A stretch of DNA of 64,000 bases from Cherax quadricarinatus (taxonomy: Eukaryota; Arthropoda; Malacostraca; Decapoda; Parastacidae), in assembly GCF_038502225.1 (NCBI RefSeq), contig NC_091311.1, forward strand, positions 36,915,581 through 36,979,580, read 5' to 3'. Numbering within the stretch: position 1 is the stretch's first letter; the number at the start of each line of letters is the position of its first letter. The notes below the pieces were generated by a model. That model was not told where the DNA came from and ran no database searches. It saw nothing but the letters and a program-made list of their open reading frames with translations. Shown one piece after another: positions 1 to 11,035 of this stretch. Both the position numbers and the translations under genes were made by a program.

Positions 1-255
1 TGGCCAGAATTATACACAAATCTAGAGAGCTTATCTGAGGTTCCTGGAGCTGTCTTGTCCAGTCGTCTGATATATCAAGTTATGCAGGAATGCATGTCCA
101 ACAATTTTGCCTCCTATTTGAGAGGTGTCAGCCCAATTTCAACCTCTAGAGCACGAAAATTCCTTCCCATCACACCAACGTTGTACACAATTCAAAACCA
201 AGATGGCGAGAGTCCCATCTGCCCAGACGCAGGCTTTCCATTTTCTATGACATAA
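1..255 (+). other. Unassigned reading frame open to the left edge
   Basis: Frame 1 is open from the first base to a stop at 253-255 (84 codons). It has no ATG before position 82, so if coding it continues to the left. I recognise no domain. The peptide has no low-complexity bias and does not resemble the neighbouring LINE proteins, unlike almost every other open stretch here. ATTAAA follows shortly after the stop and could be a polyadenylation signal. It could be a terminal exon of a host gene, a piece of an unrecognised transposon, or chance. Confidence 0.2.
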
Positions 256-320
256 ATATTATTAAATACAGTATGACCATCTATTTACATATAAATACTG
301 AATTTCTGGAAAATATATAC

Positions 321-784
321 AGTATTTTCCACAACATCAAGAAATTAGAGAAAGTGCAAAGGTTTACAACAAGGCTGGTTCCAGAGCTAAGGGGAATGTC
401 CTATGAAGAAAGGTTAAGGGAAATCGGTCTGATGACACTGGAGGACAGGAGGGTCAGGGGAGACATGATAACATACAAAATACTGCGTGGAATAGACAAG
501 GTGGACAGAGACAGGATGTTCCAGAGATGGGACACAGAAACAAGGGGTCACAATTGGAAGCTGAAGCCTCAGATGAGTCAAAGAGATCTAAGAAAGTATT
601 TCTTCAGCCACAGAGTTGTTAAGAAGTGGAATAATCTGGCAAGTGATGTAGTGGAGGAAGGAACTATACATAGTTTTAAGATGAGGTATGATAAAGCTAA
701 TGGAGCAGGGAGAGGGAGGACCCAGTAGCAGTCAGTGAAGAGACGGGGCCAGGAGCTGAGTCTCGACCCCTGCAACCACAATTA
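321..784 (+). mobile_element. CR1-B LINE, C-terminal end of ORF2 plus 3' UTR
   Basis: The frame ending at the stop 726-728 encodes the post-RT C-terminal region typical of CR1/L2-type ORF2 proteins: LEKVQRFTTRLVPEL followed by YEERLREIGLMTLEDRR and FFSHRVVKKWNNL. The RT itself is missing, so this is a 5'-truncated copy. A short 3' UTR follows and runs into a CA repeat. The same C-terminal pattern appears in LINE-D, LINE-E and LINE-A. Family type is confident; the exact clade is not. Confidence 0.75.
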
Positions 785-812
785 AGTGAACACACACACA
801 CGCACACACACA
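785..812 (+). repeat. (CA)n microsatellite, likely LINE tail
   Basis: An imperfect CA run directly follows the CR1-B 3' UTR. CR1-group LINEs end in short tandem repeats instead of poly(A), so this is probably the 3' tail of that copy. Confidence 0.7.
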
Positions 813-2177
813 CCCTTGTACCAACATGTAAGAGACACTACCAGAGGAAAGGAGAGGATGAACCAGCGAGACTAGACCTAGTATTCACCTTGAGTAGTGC
901 ACATACTGAGGACATCACATATGAAAGACCCCTTGGGGCCAGTGATCATGTGGTTCTGAGCTTTGAATACATAGTAGAGTTACAAGTGAAGAGAGAAGCA
1001 GGAAGGGCCAGACGAATGAAGCCAAACTACAAGAAAGGGGACTATGCAGGCATGAAGAACTTCCTAAACGGGGTTCAGTGGGACAGAGAACTGGCAGGGA
1101 AGTCAGTAAACGAGACGATGGAATATGTGACAACAATATGCAAGGATGCTGAGGAGAGGTTTGTACCCATTCACCCAAAGGTGCAGGGATGCCAAAACCA
1201 AGTGTGCTAGAGGATGGAAGAAGTATAGAAGGCAAAGGACTCAGGAGAATAAGGAGAGCAGTCATAGAGCCAGAAATGAATATGCACAGGTAAGAAGGGA
1301 GGCCCAAAGACAATACGAGAATGACATCAGGAGGAAAACAGTCAAGGAGCAGGTAATCAGGCTGAGGAAGGAAAGGAGGGGAGATCACAAAAAAATAACT
1401 GCAAAATATGTGAGGAGCTCAATGTGAGATTCAAAGAAGTGTTCACAGAGGAGAAAGAAGGGCCTCCAGAAAGGCAGAGAGGTAGGGTACACCATAAAAT
1501 GTTGGACACAATACATACAACCAAGGAAGAAGTGCAGAGGCTGCTAAGCGAGCTAGATACATCAAAGGCAATGGGGCCAGATAACATCTCTCCATGGGTC
1601 CTGAGAGAGGGAGCAGAGGTGCTTTGTATACCACTAACAACTATCTTCAACACATCTATCGAAATGGGGCGACTACCAAAAGTATGGAAGACAGCAAATG
1701 TAGTCCTAATTTTTTAAAAAGGAGACAGACATGAAGCAGTAAACTACAGACCAGTGTCACTGACATGTGTAGTATGCAAGGTCATGGAGAAAATTGTCAG
1801 AAGAGTGGTGGAGCACCTAGAAAGGAATGAGCTTATGAATGACAGCCAGCACGGTTTCAGGGATGGGAAATCCTGCGTCACAAACCTGCTGAAGTTCTAT
1901 GACAGGGTGACAGCAGTAAAACAAGAGAGAGAGGGGTGGGTAGATTGCATTTTCTTGGACTGTAAGAAGACATTTGATACAGTTCCACACAAGAGACTAG
2001 TGCAAAAGCTGGAGAACCAGGCAGGGATAACAGGGAAGGCATTACGATGGATCAGGGAATACCTGTCAGGAAGACAACAGCAAATCATGGCGAATACATG
2101 GCGAGGTGTGAGAGTGGGCGCCGGTAATGAGCAAGGTGCCACAGGGATCAGTCCTAGGACCAGTGCTGTTTCTTGTA
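813..2177 (+). pseudogene. CR1-B LINE, endonuclease end and RT, left half
   Basis: In order: the end of the endonuclease domain (ARLDLVFT, then LGASDHVVLSF with the SDH motif, about 870-970), a basic linker (about 1200-1400), then RT fingers and palm (GPDNISPWVLREGAEVL near 1570; YRPVSLTCVVCKVMEKI near 1745; SQHGFRDGKSCVTNLLKFYD near 1850; IFLDCKKTFDTVPHKRL near 1950). Motif A reads LDCKKTFD, slightly off the usual LDFSKAFD. A stop near 1717 and several frame changes make it a pseudogene. It is cut at 2177 by a Tigger element and resumes at 4521. Confidence 0.85.
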
Positions 2178-4520
2178 CAGTGGACCCTCGGTTTTCGTAT
2201 TTAATCCATTCCAAAGTGATTGGTAAAAACGGATATCGGCAAAAATGGAAACCATTTTCCCCATAAGAAATAATGTAAATCCAATTAATCTGTTCCAGAC
2301 AACCAGAAGTTTTAACAAAAAAAAATCTTTTTTACCTTAAAGATAGATTTACATGCACAAAAGAATGAATATTAAAAATGACACTTACCTTTATTGAAGG
2401 TAGTTGTTGATGGATGGAAGACAGGGAGGAGGGGAGAGGGAAGAGAGGTTATTGTTTGGAAGGGGAATCCCCCTCCATAAGGACTAGAGGTAGCAAGTCC
2501 TTCTCCGGGGTCACTTCCCTCCTTTGTTTTTTAATGCCACTAGGACCAGCTTGAGAGTCACTGGACCCCTGTCTCACAAAATATCTGTCCAGATAGGTCT
2601 GTTTCTGGTGTATCTTTAAGATTTGCCTAAAATGAGACATGGCATTGTCATTGTAAAAGTCGCCAGCACGGATTGCAACAGCTTTTTCAGGGTGATGTTC
2701 CTCCATAAAAGAATGCACTTTAGTCCACATTGCACAAATCTCCTTAATCTTTGAAGAAGGCACCTTCTTCCATCTCTCTTCCTCCTCCTCTGAAGCAATT
2801 TCCTGAGCTGTGGTCTGTTGTTATTGCAGATGAAGCTCTTGCAGCTCATCAGTGGTTAGCTCTTGATTGTGGTCCTCCACCAACTCTTCCACATCCTTGT
2901 CACTCACATCCAACCCTATGGAATTCCCCAATGCCACAGTTGATTGCACAACAGGTGTAGGGTCAACAGGGTTAGCCTTAAACCCTTCAAAATCCTTCTT
3001 TTGGACACAATCTGGCCACAATTTTCCCCAAGCAGAGTTTATCATCCTGGAAGTCACTCCCTGCCAAGCCTTATCTATAAGGCTCTTGTAGTGGAAGATA
3101 CTGAAGTGATTCTTGCAGAACTCTCTTAGGGTCAATTTGGAGTCTGAGGTTATGTCAAAGCACCTTTGAAACATTGCTTTGGTGCACAGTTTTTTGAAGT
3201 TTGCAATGATCTGCTGGTCCATGGGCAGGATGAGAGGAGTGGTGTTAAGAGGCAAGAACTTTACTGTTACAAAACTGAATTTCTTAGACAATTGGTCTTC
3301 CAAGCCTGGAGGATGAACAGGAGCACTGTCCATTAACAGGAGGCACTGGAGTGGCAGTTTATTATCCAGGAGGTATTTCTTCATACTCGGGCCAAGCACT
3401 TCATGAACCATTCCAGGAAAATATCCCTCGTGACCCATGCCCTACTCTTAGCCTTCCACATCACGCTTAATTTACTCTTGACAACACTGTTTTTCTTGAA
3501 CACTCTGGGATTTTCAGAGTGATACACCAGTAAAGGCTTCACTTCGAAATCCCCACTAGCATTACCACACAACAAGAGAGTTAGCCTGTTTTTCATAGGC
3601 TTGTGTCCTGGGAGTGCCATTCCCTCCTATGTGATGTAGGTCCTCTTTGGCATTTTCTTCCAAAATAGGCCTGTTTCATCTCAATTGAACACTTGTCGGG
3701 GTTGGAATTTTTCAGTCTCTACATAACTTTTGAATTCCCGCATGAAATTTTCAGCTGCTTGTTTGTCTGAACTGGCACCCTCACCATGCCTTACAACACT
3801 GTGTATGCTACTTCACTTCTTGAATTTTTTGAACCACCCTTGGCTGGCCTTAAATTCACCAACATCAGCACTTGTTTCAGGCAGTTTCTGTATGCGACTG
3901 TCATGCAACTGCCTTGCCTTTTCACAAATTATCGACTGCACAACACTATCTCTTGCTAACTCTTTCTCTCTGATCCTCACCTACAACAATTTCTCCACTT
4001 CTTCAATTGTTTGGGATCTCTTGTTATAGCATTTACCCCTTTCGCAACATTAGCTTCCATGATTTCTTTTCTCTTTGCCACAATGGAGCTGATCAATGAT
4101 GGTGCCTTCCCGTACATCCTGCTGAGTTCGGCAATGCATATGCCACTATCATATTTTTGAACAATTATTTTTTTTCATTTCTACAGTGTTCCTCACTTTC
4201 TTTACCAAAGGATTGGCACTAGGAGCTTTCTTTGGGGCCATGGTGGGTTATTTAGCAGTCACGCACAATAAACGAGCGCCAGAAACAATGGATTATTATG
4301 AAATGTTTCATATGACCTCGCAGGATGTGTTCACTCACCGAGAAACAACGTGACACTGCCTGAGAATGCTTGTGGAAGGCTGCTTTGTCTGCACACTGGG
4401 CACTGGACAGGTTCTGTATCATCGACAAAAGCCGAACAAAAATACATGTATTGATAAAAAAAAGTCGGTGAAAACGGAAATCAGCGATAACGGAGATCGA
4501 CAAAAAGGGAAGGTCCACTG
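2178..4520 (-). mobile_element. Tigger/pogo DNA transposon inserted in CR1-B
   Basis: Ends read CAGTGGACCC and GGTCCACTG, and TA lies on both sides (2176-2177 and 4521-4522), the target duplication expected of pogo/Tigger elements. The 2343 bp body carries a decayed transposase on the minus strand. Removing the element and one TA joins CR1-B RT upstream to its FADD motif region downstream, which supports the boundaries. Confidence 0.9.
2449..4241 (-). pseudogene. Tigger transposase, decayed
   Basis: The minus strand starts with an ATG at 4239-4241 (MAPKKAPSANPLVKK, close to the MGPKK start of the 47.9 kb copy). It passes through a helix-turn-helix region and DDE segments: KALPGHKPMKNRLTLL-like (near 3600), LLMDSAPVHPPG (near 3340, with the second catalytic Asp but SAPVH for NAPGH) and LPMDQQIIANFK (near 3220). 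It ends in an acidic and then basic tail (EVTPEKDLLPLVLMEGDSP). Stops and frameshifts break it into at least four frames. No active protein is expected. The open relative is at 62562-63995. Confidence 0.85.
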
Positions 4521-4984
4521 TATTTGTGAACAACATGACAGAAGTGTCCCTGTTTGCAGATGATGTGAGGCTGATGAGAAGAATTCAATTGCACTAGGAC
4601 CAGGCTGAACTACAAAGGGATCTGGACAGGCTGCAGGCCTGGTACAGCAACTGGTTCCTGGAATTCAACACCACCAAGTGCAGTCATGAAGATTGGAGAA
4701 GGGCAAAGAAGACCACAGACGGAATACAATCTAGTGGAACAGAGCCTACAAATCTCACTCAAGGAAAAATATCTTGGGGTGAGTATAACACCAGGCACAT
4801 CTCCTGAGGTGCACATCAACCAAATAACTGCTACATTATTATTATTATAATCAAAAAGAAGCGCTAAGCCAATAACTGCTACAGCATATGGGTGCCTGGC
4901 AAACCTAAGAACAGCATTCAGGCATCCCAATAAGGAGCCATTCAAGACCCTGTACACTGTGTATGTTAGGCCCATATTGGAGAA
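4521..4984 (+). pseudogene. CR1-B LINE, RT right half
   Basis: Continues the RT of 813-2177 across the Tigger insertion: VNNMTEVSLFADDVRL holds the FADD catalytic motif (near 4550), followed by LQAWYSNWFLEFNTTKC (near 4640) and, after a small insertion, TLYTVYVRPILENAS (near 4950). Frame changes and a stop after RRIQLH mark it as dead. The C-terminal module is absent; a different LINE fragment begins at about 4985. Confidence 0.85.
4836..4870 (-). repeat. 35-bp SINE-tail insertion with 13-bp target duplication
   Basis: A 35 bp block beginning with a TTA run and ending GCGCTAAGCC is flanked by identical copies of AATAACTGCTACA (4823-4835 and 4871-4883). Related sequence at 33190-33220 and 33783-33815 has the same TTA run followed by AAGCACTAAACC. 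It is best read as the extreme 3' end of a SINE, inserted antisense by target-primed reverse transcription and severely 5' truncated. Confidence 0.8.
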
Positions 4985-5285
4985 TGCAAGTAACCCCAGG
5001 CATCAGATATGACAGAGGCAAAACTACCTGAAATGATAACAGATGCCTTATTCTCAGCAGGATATCAAGTATGTAATAAGAAAAGAGAGAGGAAACAGGG
5101 GAGGCAGAGGAGCTGCACTTCTAATTAGAAATCGGTGGAGTTTTGAAGAGATTAGATGGGTAAATGAAATGTGACAAATGACTTAATCAGAGGTCGGCAA
5201 AGCTGTTGTAAAGATAGGCCAGAATATAAATATTATAACCTTCAGGGGCAAAGACATTGTGGTAAAATTAAGTTAAGGATATGTA
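4985..5285 (+). mobile_element. LINE endonuclease fragment
   Basis: Translated in shifting frames this gives ALFSAGYQVCNKK and then GGRGAALLIRNRWSFEEI, the glycine-rich GGG-A segment of apurinic-type LINE endonucleases. It is probably a CR1-B-type copy. It is interrupted by stops and truncated on both sides. Confidence 0.5.
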
Positions 5286-5289
5286 TACC

Positions 5290-6384
5290 AAATTTTTTTA
5301 ACACATTGGCCACTTCCCACCAAGGCAGGGTGACATGAAAAAGAAGAAATGCTTTCACCATCACTCAGTCCATCATTGTCTTGCCAGAGGCATGCTTATA
5401 CTACAGTTCAAAAACCGTACCATATCTCCCTCTCTCTTTCAGAGTACAGGCACTGTACTTCCCACCTCCAGGAATCAAGTCCAGCTAACCAGTTTCCCTG
5501 AAGTCCTTCATAATGTTACCTTGGTCTCACTCCAAAAACATATCATCATAAAAACCATGGGCCTCCATTCACTCCTGTCTAACATGTTCGTGTACGCTTT
5601 CTGGAAGTCTAAGCCCCTTGCACACAAAACCTCCTTTACTCACTCGCTTCAACCTTTCCTAGGATGACCCCTACTTTGCCTTCCTTCCACTGCAGATTTA
5701 TACACCCCCAAGTCATTCTATTTTGTCCTATCCTCTCTAAATGTCCAAACCACCTTAACAACCTCTCTTCAGCTCTCCGGATAATACTTTTAGTAACTCC
5801 ATACCTCCTAATCTCCAGGCTATGAATTCTCTGCATAATATTCACAGTATCTCCACTTCCTCCAGCCTTCTCCTTGTTGCAACATTCACCACCCATGCTT
5901 TACACCCATATAAGAACATTGGTACCACTATACTCATACATTCCCCTCTTTGCTTCCATGAATAATGTTCTTTGTCTCCACAGAGTCCTCAGTGCACCAC
6001 CAACCTTTTTCCCTTCATCATTTATATGGTTTACCTTGTGTTTCATAGACCCATCTCCTGACAAGTCCACTCCCAAATATCTGAACACATACACTACCTC
6101 CATACTCCCACCAGTCTGATATCCAGTCTTTCATTTCCTAAATTTTTTGTTATCCTCATCACCTTGTTCTTTCCTATATTCACTTTTAATTTTCTTCTTG
6201 TACATACCATACCAAACTCGTCTACCAACCTCTGCAACTTCTCTTCAGAATCTCCCAAAAGCATAGTGCCATCAGCAAAAAGCAACTGCGACAACTCCCA
6301 CTTTGTGTTAGATTCTTTATCTTTTAACTCCACATTTCTTCCCAACACCCGAGCATTCACTTCCCATACAAGCTCATCTGTAAA
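5290..6384 (-). pseudogene. RTE-R LINE, 3' portion, antisense
   Basis: Read on the minus strand: FTDELVWEVNARVLGR, then LSQLLFADGTMLLGDSEEKL (RT motif C, FADG for FADD, near 6285), FRYLGVDLSGDGSMKHKVNHI (near 6080), and the C-terminal NIMQRIHSLEIRR...LLRWFGHLERI (near 5780). The last part is a C-terminal signature common in RTE-type LINEs. Its 3' UTR (5290-5400) recurs at 29110, 36775 and 53665. Several frames are broken. Family assignment to RTE is from the pattern, not a search. Confidence 0.75.
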
Positions 6385-7089
6385 TGTAAGAACATAAGAA
6401 AGAAAGAACACTGCTGTAGGCCTACTGACCCATGCGAGGCAGGTCCAAGTCACTTCCTGGCTTAAACCAATGACCCACACAGTCATGTCAGATCACATCC
6501 ACTTAAGGAGCATGGCATCAGACCTATTAGCACAAGCTAGTCAGGTCCAACTCACACCCACTCATGTATTGATCCAACCTATTTTTAAAACTACATAACA
6601 TCTTAGTTTCTATGACAGTACTCAGTTATTTGTTCCACTCATCCACAACTCTATTACCAAACCAGTGCTTTCCTATATACTTCCTGAATCTGAATTTTTC
6701 CAACTTAAAACCATTGCTTCGAGTCCTGTCTTGGCTAGATATATTTAGCACACTATTTACATTCTGTATATTTATTCCTGTTTTCCATTTATACACCTCA
6801 GTCATATCCTCCCATAATTCTCTGCCTTTCTAGATAATGCAGATTCAGGGCCCTCAGTCTATCCTCATAGCAAAACTTTCTAATACATGGGATCAACTTT
6901 GTCATCCTCCTTTGCACGTTTTTCAATGCATTAATATTCATTCTGTAATATGGTGTCCAGAACTGTGCAGCGTAATCTAAATGAGGCCTAACCAAAGATA
7001 TATAGAATTGAAGAACAACCTGAGGACTCCTGTTATTTATGCTCCTTGATATGAAGCCAAGGATTCTGTTTGCTTTATTGTGAACACTT
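6385..7089 (-). mobile_element. LINE-E 3' end, antisense (part 1)
   Basis: The minus strand encodes the C-terminal segment VRPHLDYAAQFWTPYYR followed by INALKNVQRRMTKLIP (about 6870-6995), then a long 3' UTR ending at about 6385. Sequence like this 3' end is, from memory, very common in decapod assemblies. The copy continues at 8697 after a LINE-D insertion. It meets RTE-R at 6384. Confidence 0.8.
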
Positions 7090-7362
7090 AGAACACAAAG
7101 AGTAGTAGTAAACAGAGTAAAGTCTGAGGTGGTAGGTTAAAAAGCTCTGTTCCACAAGGCACAGTACTTGCTCCCATCCTGTTCCTCATCCTCATATCTG
7201 ACATACAGGGATGTAAGCCACAGTACCATGTCTTCCTTTGCAGATGACACTCTAATTTGCATGACAGTGTTCTCCATTGAAGACACTGCAAGACTCCAAG
7301 CGAACATTAACCAAATCTTTAAACAGGCTGCAGAAAACAATATGAAGTTCAATGATGAGAAA
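7090..7362 (+). mobile_element. LINE-D fragment, RT core, inserted in LINE-E
   Basis: Matches the LINE-D copy at 12735-13010 almost base for base: motif B region (TVPCGTELF on the opposite strand equals PQGT on this one), then SSFADDTLICMTV with FADD, and AAENNMKFNDEKF. It is 5' truncated at 7090 and cut at 7362 by an antisense LINE-A. Confidence 0.85.
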
Positions 7363-8365
7363 TTTATTTTATTTATTTATTTTATAATTTGAACATACAT
7401 ACAGAGGTAGAAAAACATACAGGTAAGAGCAGCATGCCAAAGCCACTTGTATGCATAGCATTACGGGCAGGCTTAAAATTAACTTAAGATTAACTAAGCA
7501 ATGATGTAATCAGTGATAAAACATTATTGTAAACAGATAACAATAAAGCACAAATGAGTATTACAAAGACAGGTCATATGGTTGCATGCATTGCTGTACA
7601 GTCAGTAGAATGGAGTATTCTGTTAGGTAGTGTATTTAAAGGATAACAAAGTTAGATTGGGTCTTAGGTTTAACATTTATGTGATATAATTGTGAGAAAC
7701 ATTTAAGATAAACAATTTATAAGGTTCAGTTATTCAGTATTTATTTGGTTTTGGGTGAGTAAGTGATCTTTGAGAAGAGACTTGAATTTATAAACAGGTA
7801 GTGTTTCTTTTATATTTACAGGTAATGAATTCCAGATTTTAGGGCCTTTTATGTGCATTGAGTTTTTGCATAGCGTGAGATGAACACAAGGAACATCAAA
7901 GAGTGATCTGTGCCTTGTGTTATGGTCATGTGTTCTGTTGAGGTTGGCAAGGAGATGTTTGAGGGGAGGGTTAATATCAGAGTTAAGTGTTCTATGTATG
8001 TAATAGGTGCAGTAATAAGTATGGATGTTTTGTATGGTGAGTAGGTTTAGTGTTTTGAATATTGGTGGAGTGTGCTGCCTGTAGTGGGAATTTGTTATCA
8101 TTTTGACTGCAGACTTTTGTTGTGTAATTAGTGGTCTGAGATGGTTAATTGTTGTTGAGCCCCATGCACAAATTCCATAGGTGAGATAGGGGTAAATAAG
8201 AGAGTGATATAGGGCCAGGAGGGCTGACTGTGGAACATAGTACCGTATCTTCGATAGTATGCCTACGGACTTGGAAATTTTCTTAGAAATTTGTTGTATA
8301 TGTGTATGAAATTTGAGTCTATTATCAAGGTGGATTCCTAAGAATTTTCCCTCTCTTAGCTTTGT
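7363..8365 (-). mobile_element. LINE-A 3' end, antisense, inserted in LINE-D
   Basis: The minus strand reads LREGKFLGIHLDNRLKFHTHIQQ through ALLALYHSLIYPYLTYGICAWG to FKSLLKDHL, nearly identical to residues 490-697 of the LINE-A frame ending at 59264. The 3' tail (ATTT run at 7363-7385) matches the AAAT tail at 59624-59645. The coding part is open for 233 codons, so this insertion is young relative to its host. Confidence 0.9.
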
Positions 8366-8697
8366 GAAAGCAAAAGACTCGGTAGACAATACAAGATCCC
8401 CCCAGTGAAAAGACAGTGGTGCCACTAGCACGTTAAGAGACTAAACAGTAAGTGTCAGTGGCCAAAGACTGTTCAACTGCCTCCCAGCATACATAAGGGG
8501 GATTACCAGTAGACCCCTGGCTGTCTTCAAAAAGTTGCTGGACAGCAAATAAAGTCAGTACCTGACCAGCCGGGCTGCGGTGGGTACATCAGGTTGCATG
8601 TGGCCAACAGTAACAGCCTGGTTGATCAGGCCCTGATCCACCATGTGGCCTGGTCACAGACCGGGCTGTTGGGGCGTTGACCCCCGAAACCCTCTCC
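8366..8697 (+). mobile_element. LINE-D 3' end (continuation)
   Basis: Picks up LINE-D at the codons for KAKDSV (compare 13500) and runs through the end of ORF2 and the 3' UTR, ending with the CTCCAGGTATACTGC tail typical of this family. Part of LINE-D between the FADD region and this point is absent, so sequence was lost in addition to the LINE-A insertion. Confidence 0.85.
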
Positions 8698-9470
8698 AGG
8701 TATACTGCTGTCTTGGTTTTAGATTACTGCTAACCAGAGCTCCCAAATCCTTTTTGCAATCAGTAATATTAAGATGTACATTATTTAGTTATATGTGGCA
8801 TAATTATTTTCTTGTCCAATGTTCAGAACTTTGTATTTCTCTATATTAAACTGCATCTGCCACTTCTCCAACCACTGCATCAGTCTATTCAAATCTTCCT
8901 GGAGTGTTCTAATGTCCTCATTGTAATGAATTAAGCAACCTATTTTGGTGTCATCAGCAAACTTGCATATGTCATTATTTATTCCCTCATCAATGTCATT
9001 TATATAAATTGTGAACAACAAAGGGCCCAAAACTGACCCCTGTGGAACACCACTTGTAACATGCCTCCACTCTAATTTCTCTCCATAGATGCAAACTCTC
9101 TACTGCCTATCTATCAACCACGCCTCTACCCAGGAAAAAATTTCACCTATTCCTTGTGCCTTAATTTTCCTCAATAGCCTCTGATGTGGAGCTTTATCAA
9201 AAGCCTTACTGAAGTCCATATACACAATATCATATTTATTACCATGAACTACTTCCTCAAATACCTTGGTGAAAAAAGTTAGTAAATTTGTAAGGCAGGA
9301 ATGCCCTTTTGTAAAACCGTGCTGAGATTCATTAATCAATTTATGCCTTTCAAGATGGCTACGAATTGCCTTGGCAATTACTGATTCCATAAATTTTCCC
9401 ACTATGGAGGTACAGCTTATTGGTCTATAGATCAAAGCTAAGGACCTGTCACCTGCTTTGTAAATAAGTA
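8698..9470 (-). pseudogene. LINE-E RT segment, antisense (part 2)
   Basis: The minus strand gives YRPISCTSIVGKFMESVI (near 9430), SQHGFTKGHSCLTNLLTFF, IVYMDFSKAFDKAPHQRLL with motif A D-F-S-K-A-F-D (near 9210), GPLLFTIYINDID (near 9020) and CKFADDTKIGCLI with FADD (near 8960). Motif order and catalytic residues are those of a CR1/L2-type RT. A frame break lies between 9030 and 9100. The left join at 8697 to 7089 is consistent with LINE-D inserting into an existing LINE-E. Confidence 0.85.
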
Positions 9471-9701
9471 TTACATATACAATTACAAATTAATTAATTA
9501 TCATAATACAAATATATATTGCAAAATGTAGTTATGTATTAGATTCTTCTCCAAATTGGTGAGAAATATGATTTTTTTTTGTGACATAATTATGTCTAAC
9601 TGGAGTTAAAAGTTAGAGTTTCTTGTCATCAAAAGTTATTCTAAATACTTATCTGAAAAGGCTGATTTGTATCTACATTTTATGTATTTCAACTTTGAAA
9701 A
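9471..9701. other. AT-rich spacer
   Basis: Short AT-rich stretch between LINE-E and a Tig element. I see no frame, repeat structure or motif here. Confidence 0.5.
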
Positions 9702-9703
9702 TA

Positions 9704-10449
9704 CAGTAGTGCCTCAGTACTTGAACAGCTCCCAACTTTAACAATTCAGTATTCAGATGCTATGTTCAGTAAAAAAAATCGCTCAGTAGTTGCTCGTTTG
9801 CTCAGCACTCGACCAAACAATGTGCATCAGTCTCCCTGCAGCTGTCACTCAGCGTAAAACTCTACTGAACTTTGCTGTAAACTATTTCGTGCTTCTTTGC
9901 ATTTTTTGATGTTTTTTTATATTATTTGTATAAATAAGTCACCATGGGGCCTAAGAAGATTATGATAAAAGTCAACCAAAAAGAAAATTAGTTAGTCACA
10001 ACAGAGATGAAAAAAGAGCTCATAGTGAAATATGAAAGTGGTGCCCATGTGTCTGATCTTGCTACTGAGTTTCATATGGTGAAATCTATGATCTCTACAG
10101 TGCTAAAAAAATAAAGAGGCCATTAAAAAGGCTGATGTTGCAAAAGGAGTGAAAGTGGTTACGAAACAAAGACCATAAACAGTTGAAGAGGTTGAGAAAT
10201 TGTTGTTGATTTGGATCAATGAAAAACAGCTGGTGATAGTATTTCTGAGACCCTCAATTTTTAAATTTATGCATGCTAAACTTGTAAACTTTGTGTTAAA
10301 ATGCTTTTGCAAGTGTATTTTTGTGGGTCTGCAACAGATTAGTCTAATTTACATTATTCCTTATGAGAAAAATTCATTCAGTACTCGAACAGAGCGGCAC
10401 TCGAACAGCCTTTTGGAACAAATTAGGTTCATGTACCGAGGTACTACTG
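9704..10449 (+). mobile_element. Tig deletion derivative (746 bp)
   Basis: Ends CAGTAGTGCCTCAGTACTTG and GTACCGAGGTACTACTG, with TA on each side (9702-9703, 10450-10451). Inside, an ATG at 9943-9945 begins a remnant of the Tigger transposase N-terminus: MGPKKIMIKVN, then MKKELIVKYESGAHVSDLATEF, the CENP-B-type helix-turn-helix. The DDE domain is missing, so it is non-autonomous. Confidence 0.85.
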
Positions 10450-10451
10450 TA

Positions 10452-10690
10452 TACTTGTTAAACACACAATTAAAGAGTAAGTGTAACAGACACACACAGA
10501 TAGATAAATGACAGGTAAGCATCTGCTCATTGTTGCCACATGCTCTATGCCAGTCATAAACAATACACAATTAAACACAAACATAAAATTTTCTATGGAA
10601 AAAAATATGGATGCATTACTTTGACACTGATTTTCAGGAAAATAAAATCTAAATTAATTTTACAATATGTATTTATTAAAAAGATATCAC
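10452..10690. other. Unassigned spacer
   Basis: AT-rich DNA with no recognisable element apart from CA and GATA micro-runs near 10490-10505. Confidence 0.5.
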
Positions 10691-11035
10691 TGGTTTGTGG
10701 GCCACATAATAATAGGCAGTGAGGCCTATCTGGCTTGCAAGAAGTAGTCTGCCAATCCTCGAACTCCATAATGGGCACAATCAAGACTGTGGGGCCCAAA
10801 GTCACAGTACAGTGATCTACAACCCATCACCAAACAGTAGGAGACCAAGAAAAGAATATAAAGACAACAACAAATGACACCATAGCTGGGTGATTTCACC
10901 AATAAAGAAATAGATTGGAAAGACCAGGACCCATATGGGGGACCAGATACATGGAGGGTTAAGATGTGTATTAGCATGTTAAGGACACAACAAGAGTGAG
11001 AGGATGAAATGAGCTGGAAAGACCGTATCTAGTAT
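10691..11035 (+). mobile_element. CR1-B endonuclease fragment
   Basis: Frame-shifted translation yields FTNKEIDWKDQDPYGGPDTWR (about 10898-10960) and ETSWKDRI, the DFN-like and C-terminal parts of the CR1-B endonuclease. It leads towards the position matched at 860 in the first copy. It is degraded and directly abuts a LINE-D endonuclease at about 11036. Confidence 0.6.
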
